From Massilia aquatica (GTDB lineage Bacteria > Pseudomonadota > Gammaproteobacteria > Burkholderiales > Burkholderiaceae_D), in NCBI RefSeq assembly GCF_011682045.1, contig NZ_VVIW01000016.1:62001-126000 (forward strand): 64,000 bases of DNA. Direction: 5' to 3'. Numbering within the stretch: position 1 is the first letter of the stretch; each line of letters begins with the position of its first letter. A program made the translations under genes and the position numbers. Positions 46,347 to 56,422 of the stretch are shown in pieces. Below the pieces are notes generated by a model. The model worked only from the letters and a program-made list of their open reading frames with translations, was not told where the DNA came from and did no database searches.

Positions 46347-47252
46347 CTATTTTTTGACGACACACACCACACCGATGACCGCCACCAGCATCCCGGCCAC
46401 GCCCAGCCAGCTGAAGGCTTCGCCGAACATCAGCCAGGCCATGACCGCCGTGGTCGGCGGCGTGAGATACAGCAAGCTGGTGACCTGGGTCGCATCGCTG
46501 CGGCGGATCAGCTGGAACAGCAGGAAGATGGCGCCGATCGACAGCGCAAACACCGACCACATCCACGCGCCGATGAAACGCGGCGTCCAGGTAATGCTGC
46601 TGAGCGACCAGTCGAGCCCTTCGAACAGCAGCGCGACCGGCAACAGCACCGCCACGGTGGAGGCGAACTGGATCACGGTGCCGGTGCGCAAGTCGAAACG
46701 CGGGCAAAAGTGCTTTTGGTACATCGTACCAGCGGTAATCGATAGCAGCGCCAGCACGCTGAAGCCAATCGCCAGCGGCGACAGGCCGACCAGGGTGATC
46801 TTGGCATACACCACCAGCGCCACGCCGGTCAGGCCGAACAGCAGGCCCAGCCACTGGCGCGGACGCACGGTTTCGCCGATCAGGGGCGCGCAGGCGGCGG
46901 TGAGGATCGGTTGCATGCCGACGATCAGGGCGGTGACCCCGGCCGGCATGCCCAGCTTGATGGCGCACCAGACGCCGCCCAGGTAGCCCGCCTGCAACAG
47001 CAAACCGGCCACGGCGATATGGCCGATGCTGCCGGTCGGCCAGGGCGCCTTCCAGATCAGCACGATGGGCAGCAGCACCGCCAGCACCGCCGCGCAGCGC
47101 AGCAGCAGGAAGGTCAGCGGCGGCGCATACGGCAGGCCGAACTTGGCCACGATGAAACCGGTACTCCACAACAGCACGAAAAACACCGGCATCGGCGACA
47201 GCCAGGACGCACTGTGGCGCGGCGCAACATTTTTAGACGTTTCGTTTGACAT
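46347..47252 (-). CDS. EamA/DMT family transporter
   Basis: 301 residues with ten membrane helices in two EamA repeats (LLWSTGFIVAKFGLPYAPPL in the first; GVAGMLVAVIGVV at the end). Drug/metabolite superfamily exporter of unknown substrate. Upstream of and probably co-transcribed with the nitroreductase. Confidence 0.9.
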   Translation of the reverse strand: MSNETSKNVAPRHSASWLSPMPVFFVLLWSTGFIVAKFGLPYAPPLTFLLLRCAAVLAVLLPIVLIWKAPWPTGSIGHIAVAGLLLQAGYLGGVWCAIKLGMPAGVTALIVGMQPILTAACAPLIGETVRPRQWLGLLFGLTGVALVVYAKITLVGLSPLAIGFSVLALLSITAGTMYQKHFCPRFDLRTGTVIQFASTVAVLLPVALLFEGLDWSLSSITWTPRFIGAWMWSVFALSIGAIFLLFQLIRRSDATQVTSLLYLTPPTTAVMAWLMFGEAFSWLGVAGMLVAVIGVVCVVKK

Positions 47253-47449
47253 ATATCAAGGGTCGCGCTCGACGCCGAAACGTCAATACGCCGCATCAAC
47301 AGGTGGGACAGCGCGAACAGCGAGTCTAGCATGGGCCGCGTTGCCATGTTACCAAGCCCGGTTCTGTCTATGACAGGCGAGGCAGTTTTCGCTATGGAAT
47401 CGCCTTGCGCAATATTGTCAAGCACATCAATTTGAATTGGCCGCGAGTC
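47253..47449. other. intergenic DNA between the EamA and phasin genes
   Basis: This is the proximal part of a 367-base divergent gap; I see only promoter-like A/T-rich DNA on the EamA side and no gene. The phasin promoter follows. Confidence 0.4.
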
Positions 47450-47523
47450 GTTTGTGCACTGCACAAGATTCGCTTGACTCTGGTCAGGAAATCATTAAAA
47501 TAGACTTTGTTGCGCTGCACAAT
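47450..47523 (+). promoter_or_regulatory. phasin promoter flanked by two operator-like repeats
   Basis: -35 TTGACT (47474-47479) and -10 TAAAAT (47496-47501), spacer 16. Two related palindrome-like repeats flank it: TTTGTGCACTGCACAAG (47451-47467) and TTTGTTGCGCTGCACAAT (47505-47522). Phasin genes are often repressed by PhaR at TGC-rich dyads, so these are candidate PhaR sites. Confidence 0.65.
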
Positions 47524-47619
47524 CCTATTGTTCAGCCTTGGCTTGACAGATTTTTCTGCCTCACCGGTTCAACGCAGCATTTATCAACAATACTATTAAT
47601 CAATATTTGGAGAATATAT

Positions 47620-48189
47620 ATGTTTGCAATCCCTGAGCAGTTTTCAAACGCCACCAAAGCCAACTTTGAATCGCAGTTTGCGCTGTACTCGTCGCTGACG
47701 ACCAAGGCCTTCGAAAGCATTGAAAAGCTGGTCGAGTTGAACATCACCGCTGCCAAGGCAACGCTGGAAGAGTCCTCGATCGCTACCAAGCAGCTGCTGT
47801 CGTGCAAGGATCCACAAGAATTTTTCTCGCTGACCGCTGCCCAGGCTCAGCCGACCGCTGAAAAAGCGATGTCGTACAGCCGTCAACTGGCTGCCATCGC
47901 TACCGGCACCCAGGCTGAATTTTCGAAAGCCGCCGAGTTCCAGATCGCCGAAACCAACCGCAAGGTCATCTCGCTGGTTGACGAAGTGAGCAAGAATGCA
48001 CCGGCCGGTTCGGAAAACGTGGTTGCCGCGATCAAGGCATCGATCGGTAACGCCAACGCCGGTTACGAGCAGATGAGCAAGACCGCCAAGCAAGCCAAAG
48101 AAGCCATGGAAACCAATGTGAACGCAGCGGTATCGCAGTTCACCCAGGCTGCACAGAACGTTGCTGCACGTACCACTGCCAAGCGTTAA
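47620..48189 (+). CDS. phaP: phasin (polyhydroxyalkanoate granule protein)
   Basis: 189 residues from ATG 47620 (GGAGA upstream); the upstream part of the frame crosses the promoter. All-helical, amphipathic, with the phasin pattern [26 protein letters not shown] and [18 protein letters not shown]. Coats PHA granules and prevents coalescence. No PHA synthase is in the window. Codon use is strongly biased, which suggests high expression. A strong terminator follows. Confidence 0.93.
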   Translation: MFAIPEQFSNATKANFESQFALYSSLTTKAFESIEKLVELNITAAKATLEESSIATKQLLSCKDPQEFFSLTAAQAQPTAEKAMSYSRQLAAIATGTQAEFSKAAEFQIAETNRKVISLVDEVSKNAPAGSENVVAAIKASIGNANAGYEQMSKTAKQAKEAMETNVNAAVSQFTQAAQNVAARTTAKR

Positions 48190-48210
48190 TTTGCCGCTGT
48201 TGTACGAAGT

Positions 48211-48238
48211 AAAAAACCCCGCGCTGCGGGGTTTTTTT
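48211..48238 (+). terminator. intrinsic terminator of the phasin gene
   Basis: Stem AAAAAACCCCGC / GCGGGGTTTTTT with a 3-base loop and a run of seven T; very strong and possibly bidirectional. Confidence 0.95.
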
Positions 48239-48285
48239 ATGGGCGGTGCAATCGTCAGGGCAGACTCCATGCCAGGCATGACCTC

Positions 48286-48356
48286 CCGCACCAGCGCCGT
48301 CTTCCGCACCACTACCGTTTCCCGTACCCTACCGTCTCCCGCACCACTACCGTCTT
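48286..48356. repeat. four tandem 17-18-bp units
   Basis: Units at 48286-48303, 48304-48321, 48322-48338 and 48339-48356, all variants of CCGCACCACTACCGTCTT. The last one runs into the left arm of the neighbouring REPIN, sharing its ACCGTCTT. Confidence 0.75.
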
Positions 48357-48457
48357 CCCCGCGAAGGCGGGGATCCATAGCACCGTCGCTCAGAGGTCAA
48401 TCTCGACGGTATCCACTCGCACGCGTGCTATGGGTCCCCGCCTTCGCGGGGACGACG
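48351..48457. repeat. REPIN-like element: two REP units in inverted orientation
   Basis: Arms of 32 bp (48351-48382 and 48426-48457) are nearly perfect inverted copies; each contains its own hairpin CCCCGCGAAGGCGGGG. The 43-base centre has a further short dyad. Located between the phasin terminator and livF. Confidence 0.85.
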
Positions 48458-48460
48458 GGG

Positions 48461-48523
48461 GGCGGTGGCTGGAATGACGCGACAGGTCCACGACGAGGGC
48501 GGTGGCTGAAATAACGCGACAGG
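48461..48523. repeat. two direct repeats of 26 bp, period 37
   Basis: GGCGGTGGCTG(G/A)AAT(G/A)ACGCGACAGG at 48461-48486 and 48498-48523, immediately after the REPIN. No open frame of interest. Together these repeats fill the 370-base gap before livF. Confidence 0.7.
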
Positions 48524-48559
48524 CCAGCGAACGACATAACGCGCCCGCAACCTCCTGCC

Positions 48560-49285
48560 TTATTCCTCGCCCAGGTAGGCCGCCTTCACGCGCGGATCAT
48601 GCAGCATGTCCTGCGCATTGCCGCCCATGATGATCGCGCCCGAATCCATCACATAGCCGCGGTTGGCCGCTTCCAGCGCCAGTTTCGCGTTCTGCTCCAC
48701 CAGCAGGATCGTAATGCCCTGCTTATGCACGTCGCGGATCACCTCGAAAATCTTTTCCACCATGATCGGCGCCAGGCCCATCGACGGCTCGTCCAGCAAC
48801 AGCAGTTCCGGATGGCTCATCAGCGCGCGCGCCATGGCCAGCATCTGCTGTTCCCCGCCCGACAAGGTGCCGGCCATCTGCGCCGCGCGTTCTTTCAGGC
48901 GCGGAAACACCGTGAACCACTTGTCCACATCGGCCTCGATGCCGGCCTTGTCGTTGCGCGTGTAGGCGCCCATCAGCAGGTTTTCCTGGATCGACATGCG
49001 CGTAAACACCCCGCGCCCTTCCGGCACCATGGCCAGTTTCTGCTGCACCAGCTCGAACGACTTACTGCCCTTGAGCGAAGCGCCCTTGTAGCTGATCGTA
49101 CCTTCAACCTTGCAATCGGGCAGTGTGCCGGTGATGGCTTTCAGGGTGGTGGTCTTGCCGGCGCCATTGGCGCCGATCAGGGTCACCAGTTCGCCCTTGT
49201 TCACTTCCAGGTCGATGCCCTTGACGGCCTTGATGCCGCCGTAGGCCACCTTCAAGCCCTGGATTTTCAGAATGTTGTCGCTCAT
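48560..49285 (-). CDS. livF: branched-chain amino acid ABC transporter ATP-binding protein LivF
   Basis: 241 residues from ATG 49285 (GGAGGT upstream), overlapping the livG stop by ATGA. Walker A GANGAGKTTTLK, signature LSGGEQQMLAMARALM, Walker B LLLLDEPSMGLAP, switch H in LVEQNAKLALEAA. The SMGLAP variant is typical of LivF. Last gene of livHMGF. Confidence 0.96.
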   Translation of the reverse strand: MSDNILKIQGLKVAYGGIKAVKGIDLEVNKGELVTLIGANGAGKTTTLKAITGTLPDCKVEGTISYKGASLKGSKSFELVQQKLAMVPEGRGVFTRMSIQENLLMGAYTRNDKAGIEADVDKWFTVFPRLKERAAQMAGTLSGGEQQMLAMARALMSHPELLLLDEPSMGLAPIMVEKIFEVIRDVHKQGITILLVEQNAKLALEAANRGYVMDSGAIIMGGNAQDMLHDPRVKAAYLGEE

Positions 49286-50055
49286 GCGTGAGCACCTCCC
49301 AGGTAGGCTTCGATCACTGCCGGATTTTTCTGTATGTCGGCCGGTAAGCCTTCCGCGATGGGTTTGCCGTATTCGAGCACGGTGATGCGGTCGCACAGCC
49401 CCATCATCAATTTGACGTCGTGCTCGATCAGCAGCACGGTCTTGCCTTCGTTCTTGATCTTGATCAGCAGCTCGCGCAGCGCCAGTTTTTCGGTCGCGTT
49501 CATGCCGGCCGCCGGCTCATCGAGCGCCAGCAGTTGCGGGTCGGTCGCCAGGGCGCGCGCAATTTCCAAGCGGCGCTGGTCGCCGTAGGACAGGAATTTG
49601 GCGGTGCGCTTGGCAAACGCGCCGATGCCGACAAAATCGAGCAATTCCTGCGCGCGCGCGCGGATCGCCGCTTCTTCCAGGCGCGCCGCCTTGTGCCGGA
49701 ACACTGCGCCGAACACGCCTTGATGGGTGCGCACATGGCAGCCGACCATCACGTTCTCTAACGCCGTCATCTCGCCGAACAGGCGGATGTTCTGGAAAGT
49801 GCGGGCAATCCCGGCCTTGGCCACCAGGTGCGGGGCCGACGGCGAATACGGTTTGCCGGCCAGCTCGAAGGTGCCGGTATCGGGCTGGTACAGCCCGGTG
49901 ATCACGTTGAAAAAAGTGGTCTTGCCGGCGCCGTTCGGGCCGATCAGGCCGTAAATCTGGCCGCGCATGATCTTGATGCCGACGTTGGTCAGCGCTTGCA
50001 AACCACCGAAGCGTTTATTAACGCCGTCGATCTGGAGAATGACTTGTTCGCTCAT
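49282..50055 (-). CDS. livG: branched-chain amino acid ABC transporter ATP-binding protein LivG
   Basis: 257 residues. Walker A GPNGAGKTTFFN, signature LSYGDQRRLEIARALATDP (a LivG-type variant), Walker B LLALDEPAAGMN, switch LIEHDVKLMMGLCD. Pairs with LivF. 21 bases after livM. Confidence 0.96.
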   Translation of the reverse strand: MSEQVILQIDGVNKRFGGLQALTNVGIKIMRGQIYGLIGPNGAGKTTFFNVITGLYQPDTGTFELAGKPYSPSAPHLVAKAGIARTFQNIRLFGEMTALENVMVGCHVRTHQGVFGAVFRHKAARLEEAAIRARAQELLDFVGIGAFAKRTAKFLSYGDQRRLEIARALATDPQLLALDEPAAGMNATEKLALRELLIKIKNEGKTVLLIEHDVKLMMGLCDRITVLEYGKPIAEGLPADIQKNPAVIEAYLGGAHA

Positions 50056-50076
50056 CTGGATTTCCTCACGCGGCCA

Positions 50077-51285
<1,209 letters not shown>

Positions 51286-51303
51286 GATGTTCCTTTTCTG
51301 TGC

Positions 51304-52233
51304 TCAGGCACGGTCGGCGACGCGCTCGCCCATGATGCCCGATGGCCGGATCGTGAGCACGATGATCAGCACGACAAAGGCGAAAATATCCTGGTAGTGG
51401 CTGCCCAAAAAGCCGCCGGTGGCCGCGCCGATGTAGCCGGCGCCGAGCGCTTCGATCAGGCCGAGCAGAATGCCGCCGATCATGGCGCCGTAAATATTGC
51501 CAATGCCGCCCAGCACTGCGGCCGAGAAGGCTTTCAAGCCGGGCAGGAAACCCATCGCGAACTGAATCGAGGAATAGTTGGCGCCCCACATCACCCCGGC
51601 CACGGCGGCCAATGCCGCGCCGATGGCAAACGTGGCCACGATGACCTTGTTGGAGTCGACCCCCATCAGGCCGGCCACGCGTGGATTTTCGGCGGTGGCG
51701 CGCATGGCGCGACCCATCTTGGTTTTTTCGACCAGCAGCACCAGCGCGCCCATCGACATGCCCGCCAGCGCCAGCAGCAGCACCTGGGTCTGGGAAATCA
51801 CGGCGCCGCCGATATGGATCGGCTCGCTTGAGAGCAGTTGCGGGAAGGACAACGGGCTGCGGCCCCAGATCATCATCGAGAACGTGGTGAGCAGGGTCGA
51901 AATGCCGATCGCGGTGATCAGGGGAGCAAGACGGGGAGCATTGCGCAGGCGCCGGTAGGCGACCCGTTCGATGAGGACATTGACGATCATGCACACCGGA
52001 ATGGCGCCAATGATGGCAATCGCCAGGTTGACATACCCGGGCAGGCCGGGCGCGACGATCTCGAGCCCCTTGAGGATGGACAGGCCCACCATGGCGCCGA
52101 TCATCAGCACGTCGCCGTGGGCGAAGTTAATCAGGTTGAGCACCCCGTACACCATGGTGTAACCCAGCGCGACCAGGGCATACATGCTGCCAAGCACAAG
52201 GCCGTTGATAATTTGTTGGATGAAGGTATCCAT
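51304..52233 (-). CDS. livH: branched-chain amino acid ABC transporter permease LivH
   Basis: 309 residues, about eight membrane helices, starting MDTFIQQIINGLVLGSMYAL, with the family signatures GYTMVYGVLNLINFAHGDV and RAMRATAENPRVAGLMGVD. First gene of the operon. There is no LivJ/LivK binding-protein gene beside it. A terminator-like hairpin stands between a leader and this gene (see 52258-52294). Confidence 0.95.
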   Translation of the reverse strand: MDTFIQQIINGLVLGSMYALVALGYTMVYGVLNLINFAHGDVLMIGAMVGLSILKGLEIVAPGLPGYVNLAIAIIGAIPVCMIVNVLIERVAYRRLRNAPRLAPLITAIGISTLLTTFSMMIWGRSPLSFPQLLSSEPIHIGGAVISQTQVLLLALAGMSMGALVLLVEKTKMGRAMRATAENPRVAGLMGVDSNKVIVATFAIGAALAAVAGVMWGANYSSIQFAMGFLPGLKAFSAAVLGGIGNIYGAMIGGILLGLIEALGAGYIGAATGGFLGSHYQDIFAFVVLIIVLTIRPSGIMGERVADRA

Positions 52234-52257
52234 GATGACCCCGTTTCAATTCGATCT

Positions 52258-52294
52258 AACAAAAACGGCACCCGGAGAAATCCCCGTAGTGCCG
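52258..52294 (-). terminator. terminator-like hairpin in the livH leader, candidate attenuator
   Basis: Minus strand: outer stem CGGCAC / GTGCCG with an inner CGG/CCG, followed by TTTTTGTT. The T-run ends about 25 bases before the livH ATG, so it would stop transcription before the gene unless antiterminated. Confidence 0.55.
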
Positions 52295-52311
52295 CTCCTG
52301 GCCTGACGCTG

Positions 52312-52416
52312 CTAGTACACTCGCCGCCGTCCCTGGCCACGGGACCGGCGGTTTTTCATGTCTTTGCTGCAACCGTGCGTCATCAGAACGAACATGACGT
52401 CCTGATGACAAAACAT
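52312..52416 (-). CDS. possible 34-residue leader peptide upstream of livH
   Basis: An open frame on the minus strand, ATG 52416 to TAG 52312-52314, or 15 residues from an inner ATG (MKNRRSRGQGRRRVY). It overlaps the first leader hairpin. It is Arg-rich rather than rich in Leu/Ile/Val and has no strong ribosome binding site, so its translation is doubtful. Confidence 0.25.
   Translation of the reverse strand: MFCHQDVMFVLMTHGCSKDMKNRRSRGQGRRRVY
52324..52356 (+). terminator. hairpin with T-tail on the plus strand
   Basis: CCGCCGTCCC pairs with GGGACCGGCGG (one bulge), loop TGGCCAC, followed by TTTTTC in plus orientation. No plus-strand gene precedes it. On the minus strand it is the first hairpin of the livH leader. 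Confidence 0.5.
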
Positions 52417-52511
52417 CCGAGCGTCAACATCATAACGAGGTTTGGAAAAAACTAATATCGGAAAATCACACGTGTTCCGAATTTAATTTTGACAAACATC
52501 CATCTTTTGGG

Positions 52512-53459
52512 TTATGCAACCCCGGCCTTGATCCCGTCGAGTCCCTTGGGCAGGGGGAAGGTTACGTGCTCTTCCACGCCGTCGAGCGCGCGCACGCTGC
52601 GTGCACCGAGTTCCTTGAGGCGGTCGATCACGGCCTGGACCAGCACTTCCGGCGCCGAGGCTCCGGCCGTGACGCCGATGCGCAGCTTGCCGACCAGCCA
52701 TTGCGGATCGATCTGCGAGGCGTTGTCGACCATGTAGGCCGGCGTGCCTTTCTTTTCCGCCACTTCGCGCAGGCGGTTCGAGTTCGAACTGTTGGGGCTG
52801 CCGACGACGATCACCACTTCCACCTGGGGCGCCATGAACTTGACCGCTTCCTGGCGGTTGGTGGTGGCGTAGCAGATATCGCCCTTCTTCGGCTCGATGA
52901 TGTTCGGGAACTTTTCCTTGAGCGCGGCGATGATGTCGGCCGTGTCATCCACCGACAAGGTGGTTTGCGACACGTAAGCCAGCTGGTCGGGGGTTTTGAC
53001 CTGCAAGGTGGCTACGTCGGCCACGGTTTCGACCAGATGCATGCCCTCCTCGGTCTGGCCCATGGTGCCTTCGACTTCCGGATGGCCGTCGTGGCCGATC
53101 ATGACGATCTCGCAGCCCTGGCGCCGCATCTTGGCAACCTCGACGTGCACCTTGGTCACCAGCGGACAGGTGGCGTCGAAAATGGTCAGCCCGCGCGCTT
53201 CGGCTTCGGCGCGCACCGCTTTCGAGACGCCGTGGGCGGAAAACACCAGGGTGTTGCCGGCCGGGACATCGTCGAGTTCCTCGATGAAGATCGCGCCCTT
53301 GTTGCGCAAGTCTTCCACCACGTAGGCGTTGTGCACGATTTCGTGGCGCACATAGATCGGCGCGCCGAATTGTTGCAGGGCGCGCTCGACGATTTCGATT
53401 GCGCGGTCGACGCCGGCGCAAAAACCGCGCGGCTGGGCCAGGAGAATTTCGCTGTCCAT
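52512..53459 (-). CDS. ispH: 4-hydroxy-3-methylbut-2-enyl diphosphate reductase
   Basis: 315 residues. The [4Fe-4S] Cys are in [21 protein letters not shown] and [13 protein letters not shown]; substrate His in [12 protein letters not shown] and [11 protein letters not shown]. Final step of the MEP isoprenoid pathway. Downstream of fkpB as in E. coli, with a 61-base gap. Confidence 0.97.
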   Translation of the reverse strand: MDSEILLAQPRGFCAGVDRAIEIVERALQQFGAPIYVRHEIVHNAYVVEDLRNKGAIFIEELDDVPAGNTLVFSAHGVSKAVRAEAEARGLTIFDATCPLVTKVHVEVAKMRRQGCEIVMIGHDGHPEVEGTMGQTEEGMHLVETVADVATLQVKTPDQLAYVSQTTLSVDDTADIIAALKEKFPNIIEPKKGDICYATTNRQEAVKFMAPQVEVVIVVGSPNSSNSNRLREVAEKKGTPAYMVDNASQIDPQWLVGKLRIGVTAGASAPEVLVQAVIDRLKELGARSVRALDGVEEHVTFPLPKGLDGIKAGVA

Positions 53460-53504
53460 GATGAGCCTCTGTATTATCTATACAACAGTTGTTTATGCAA
53501 CGCT

Positions 53505-53530
53505 AATTAAAGTACCTAAATTAAAGTACC
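53505..53530. repeat. 14-bp-period direct repeat at the fkpB stop
   Basis: AATTAAAGTACC occurs at 53505-53516 and 53519-53530; the second copy contains the fkpB stop codon. It looks like a small tandem duplication. Confidence 0.7.
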
Positions 53531-53976
53531 GAGATCAGGCGTACTTCGAATTGCAGCGACTGGCCGGCCAGCGGGTGGTTGAAGTCGAAGGTGACCGCAT
53601 CCTCGCCGAACTGGCGCAGCACGCCGGCGAAGCGGCCGCCGCCCGGCGCGGCGAAGTCGACCAGGTCGCCCACTTTATAGTCGGCGCCGGGGGCTGAGTT
53701 GTCATCCAGGGTGGCGCGCGAGACATCGCGCACCAGCTCCGGGTTGCGCTCGCCAAAGGCTTGCGCCGGGGCCAGCTGGAAGGTCTGGTGCGTGCCTTCT
53801 GGCAAGCCCAGCAGGCAGGTTTCGAGGAAAGGCGCGAGCTGGCCGCTGCCCATCATCAGGGTGGCCGGGTTGCCGGCGAAAGTCGTGATCAGATCGGTGC
53901 CGTCTTGCGTGGCCAGCCGGTAATGCAGGGTCAGGTAGGCCGATTCGGTGACGACGGCGGGGGTAGTAGTGGACAT
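53521..53976 (-). CDS. fkpB: FKBP-type peptidyl-prolyl cis-trans isomerase (SlpA/FkpB)
   Basis: 151 residues from ATG 53976; the frame upstream of this is a shadow. Small FKBP with an inserted IF (chaperone) domain, as in SlyD/SlpA: LHYRLATQDGTDLITTF, GLPEGTHQTFQLAPAQAFG, VDFAAPGGGRFAGV, FDFNHPLAGQSLQFEV. Cytosolic folding helper. Gene pair fkpB-ispH conserved in proteobacteria. Confidence 0.93.
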   Translation of the reverse strand: MSTTTPAVVTESAYLTLHYRLATQDGTDLITTFAGNPATLMMGSGQLAPFLETCLLGLPEGTHQTFQLAPAQAFGERNPELVRDVSRATLDDNSAPGADYKVGDLVDFAAPGGGRFAGVLRQFGEDAVTFDFNHPLAGQSLQFEVRLISVL

Positions 53977-54079
53977 GGTCGGTATCGAGGCGTGCAAAGC
54001 ACCATTGTAAGCCACCGGGGGCCGGATAGCCTCGCCTGTCCGCATTTTGATGACGGCCGGAACGGCGGCGCGCACCCGA

Positions 54080-55471
54080 TCAGCAACCGCAGCCGTAGCT
54101 GAAATAGTCGCTGCCGAGCACTTTCCAGGCACCGTTGATGTTGACCAGCACCAGCCGGTACCAGCGGTCGTCGGTGATGGTGGTTCGGCGCACGATATCG
54201 CCCGGCCCCTTGCCCTCCCCTTCCCACACGGCCAGGTCGGCAATGCCGTCGGCGTTCAGGTCGTAGTAGAGATGGGTGCCTTTGACAAAACCTGTGCTGG
54301 CGCGCGCGAGCGTCACGCGCGTCTGGCTGACCTTCGCCGGGCCGGACGGCAGGTCGAGCGTGGTGTAGAAAGCGAACAGGCTGCCGGGCGGCTGGGTGTT
54401 CTCTTTCTTGTTGGCGGCGGCCAGTTTGCCGAAGAAACGCCACGGGCCGGCGTCGGCCGCGCCGTAGGCAAAGCCGGGCACCCAGCCCTGGCATGCGGGG
54501 GCGTCAAGATGGCGCCACAGGGTCTCGGTCTTGCTGATCAGGCTGGGCTGGACGCGCAGGGCGCCGTCGCGGTCGAGCCGGACCCGGTTGACGGGACGCA
54601 CCAGGGTGTCGGTGCGGCTGAGCATGTCGTACAAACCAGGAGACTCGTCGTCTTCGCTCACCTGGACTGGCTTGGGACGCGGCATAACCTGCTGCCGGAA
54701 CTTGATGCCGAAGCGCCCGCCCGCCTGTTCGGCAGAGCTGTCCGGCGGCGCCACCTCGGCTTCGCTGCGGAACAGCGAGGGTGTCACCGCGCTGAACTCG
54801 AGCGCGCCGATCAGGCCGGAGAGACGGCGCCGGCCGGCGGCTTCGTCACTGTTGAACAGCTCGCTGGGCGACAGTCCGACCTGCTCGCGCAGGCCGGCGG
54901 CAGTCTCCGATGCTTGCTCGGCACCGGCCTTGTCCTGCGCGCGCAGGCGCAGCCCATTGCGCTTGAGTTCGGCCCAGTCGGCGAACGGCGCGGGTTTGGC
55001 GGCGTGCATACCCAGCGCCAGGTGCGCCTTCATTTTTTCCAGCGCCTCGCTGCGCGGGAATGGTCCCTGCTGCTTGATGCGCAGGTTGCGATCCCTGAGC
55101 GATTGCGCATAGCGCTCCAGGTTGCTCCAGTCCGGCTGCTGCCAGAACGCGCGCTCCGGGTCAGGCTCTGCCGGACGTGGTTTTCCCTGCGCATCAACGG
55201 CAATCACCGGTGCGCGCATCAGATAACGGCAGGCGGTGTAGCCGGCCGTACCGTCTGCGGTGCGGATTGCGCAGTAGCCGACCGCGCTTTCCTCGCGCAC
55301 CAGGGTGACCACGCTGTTATGCGGCAGGCGCGCCACGGCGGGCGCGTCGGACTGCGGCCCGGCGCGCAGGATGACGTCGTGGCCGTCGACCCAGCGCTGC
55401 GCCTGTGCGGCGGGCGCCGCCTGGGCCAGAGGGATCAGCAGGGCCATTCCTGCCAGGGCAATTATTCGCAT
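54080..55471 (-). CDS. exported protein with N-terminal SH3-like domain
   Basis: 463 residues from ATG 55471, beginning MRIIALAGMALLIPLAQAA, a signal peptide. Residues ~20-85 resemble a bacterial SH3 domain (DVILRAGPQSDAPAVARLPH, and a pair of Cys, GYCAIRTADGTAGYTACRYL). The remaining ~370 residues match nothing I know; the C-terminal part has a Trp/Tyr-rich beta-like segment with DLNADGIADLAVWEGEG, which looks like an FG-GAP / calcium-loop motif, and ends in YGCGC. Probably a cell-envelope protein. Divergent from radC. Confidence 0.65.
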   Translation of the reverse strand: MRIIALAGMALLIPLAQAAPAAQAQRWVDGHDVILRAGPQSDAPAVARLPHNSVVTLVREESAVGYCAIRTADGTAGYTACRYLMRAPVIAVDAQGKPRPAEPDPERAFWQQPDWSNLERYAQSLRDRNLRIKQQGPFPRSEALEKMKAHLALGMHAAKPAPFADWAELKRNGLRLRAQDKAGAEQASETAAGLREQVGLSPSELFNSDEAAGRRRLSGLIGALEFSAVTPSLFRSEAEVAPPDSSAEQAGGRFGIKFRQQVMPRPKPVQVSEDDESPGLYDMLSRTDTLVRPVNRVRLDRDGALRVQPSLISKTETLWRHLDAPACQGWVPGFAYGAADAGPWRFFGKLAAANKKENTQPPGSLFAFYTTLDLPSGPAKVSQTRVTLARASTGFVKGTHLYYDLNADGIADLAVWEGEGKGPGDIVRRTTITDDRWYRLVLVNINGAWKVLGSDYFSYGCGC

Positions 55472-55658
55472 GCAAGCATCCGTCGATGTCAAAAAGCGCT
55501 CCAGGTTCCCGCCGATTCTCATGGCGGGATCAGTAAGGCGCGCCCCGGCACGCCGATAATGGGATGTCGTGCTGCGATCCGACCAGCCAATGCTCGCCTT
55601 GATAGCCGTTCGCATGACGTTCACCATGTTGCAAGTTTAACCTTGAATTGGAGGCGCG

Positions 55659-56333
55659 ATGGGAATCAAGGACTGGCCAGAACAGCAGCGTCCGCGCGAG
55701 CGGCTCATCAGCGAAGGGGCGTCTGCCCTGTCCGATCCGGAATTGCTGGCCGTATTCCTGCGCGTGGGCGTGCGCGGCAAAAGCGCGGTCGAGCTCGGAC
55801 ACGACCTGCTGCTGCGCTTCGGGTCGATCAACGGTCTGTTCGGCGCCAGCCTGATCCAGCTTTCCACGGTGCACGGCCTGGGACCGGCCAAGTTTGCGCA
55901 ATTGCAGGCCGTAATGGAACTGGCCCAGCGCGCCATCGGCGAGCGGCTCGAAAGCGGCGAGCTGTTGAACTCGCCGGAAGCGGTGCGCCAATACCTGCGC
56001 ATGCTACTGGGCCGCCAGCCGCACGAATCCTTCCTGGTGCTGTTCCTGGACGTGAAAAACCGCCTGATCGCCTGCGAAGAAATGTTTCGCGGCACCCTGA
56101 CCCACACCAGCGTGCATCCGCGTGAGGTGGTCAAGGCGGCGCTGGCGCGCAACGCGGCAAGTATCTTGCTGGCACACAACCACCCGTCCGGCACGCCCGA
56201 TCCGAGCGAAGCCGACCTGTTGCTGACCCGTTCGCTGGTGCAAGCCCTGGCGCTGATCGATGTGCGCGTGCTGGACCATTTTGTTGTCGCCGGACCCCAC
56301 GTACACTCGTTCGCCGAGCACGGCCAGATGTAG
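55659..56333 (+). CDS. radC: RadC family JAB-domain protein
   Basis: 224 residues. N-terminal helix-hairpin-helix ([17 protein letters not shown]), C-terminal JAMM metalloprotease-like domain with [15 protein letters not shown] and the upstream Glu. First described as a repair gene, but its real function is unresolved. GGAGG precedes the ATG. Upstream of the ribosomal protein pair rpmB-rpmG, the usual radC-rpmB order. Confidence 0.95.
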   Translation: MGIKDWPEQQRPRERLISEGASALSDPELLAVFLRVGVRGKSAVELGHDLLLRFGSINGLFGASLIQLSTVHGLGPAKFAQLQAVMELAQRAIGERLESGELLNSPEAVRQYLRMLLGRQPHESFLVLFLDVKNRLIACEEMFRGTLTHTSVHPREVVKAALARNAASILLAHNHPSGTPDPSEADLLLTRSLVQALALIDVRVLDHFVVAGPHVHSFAEHGQM

Positions 56334-56422
56334 CCACGGCAGCGTCGGGCTTACGCAGTCTGGCGAGCACCCCAAATGTTAAATTTTTGCGATCATAAGA
56401 CACAATTGTTTTTCACAAGTCG

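Noticed and set aside
48286-48523. CRISPR array
   Set aside because: Repeats are directly abutting or only two copies, degenerate, with no unique spacers and no cas genes.
54047-56125. 692-codon plus-strand frame running into radC
   Set aside because: It is antisense to the SH3-like gene and then out of frame with the real RadC reading frame at 55659.
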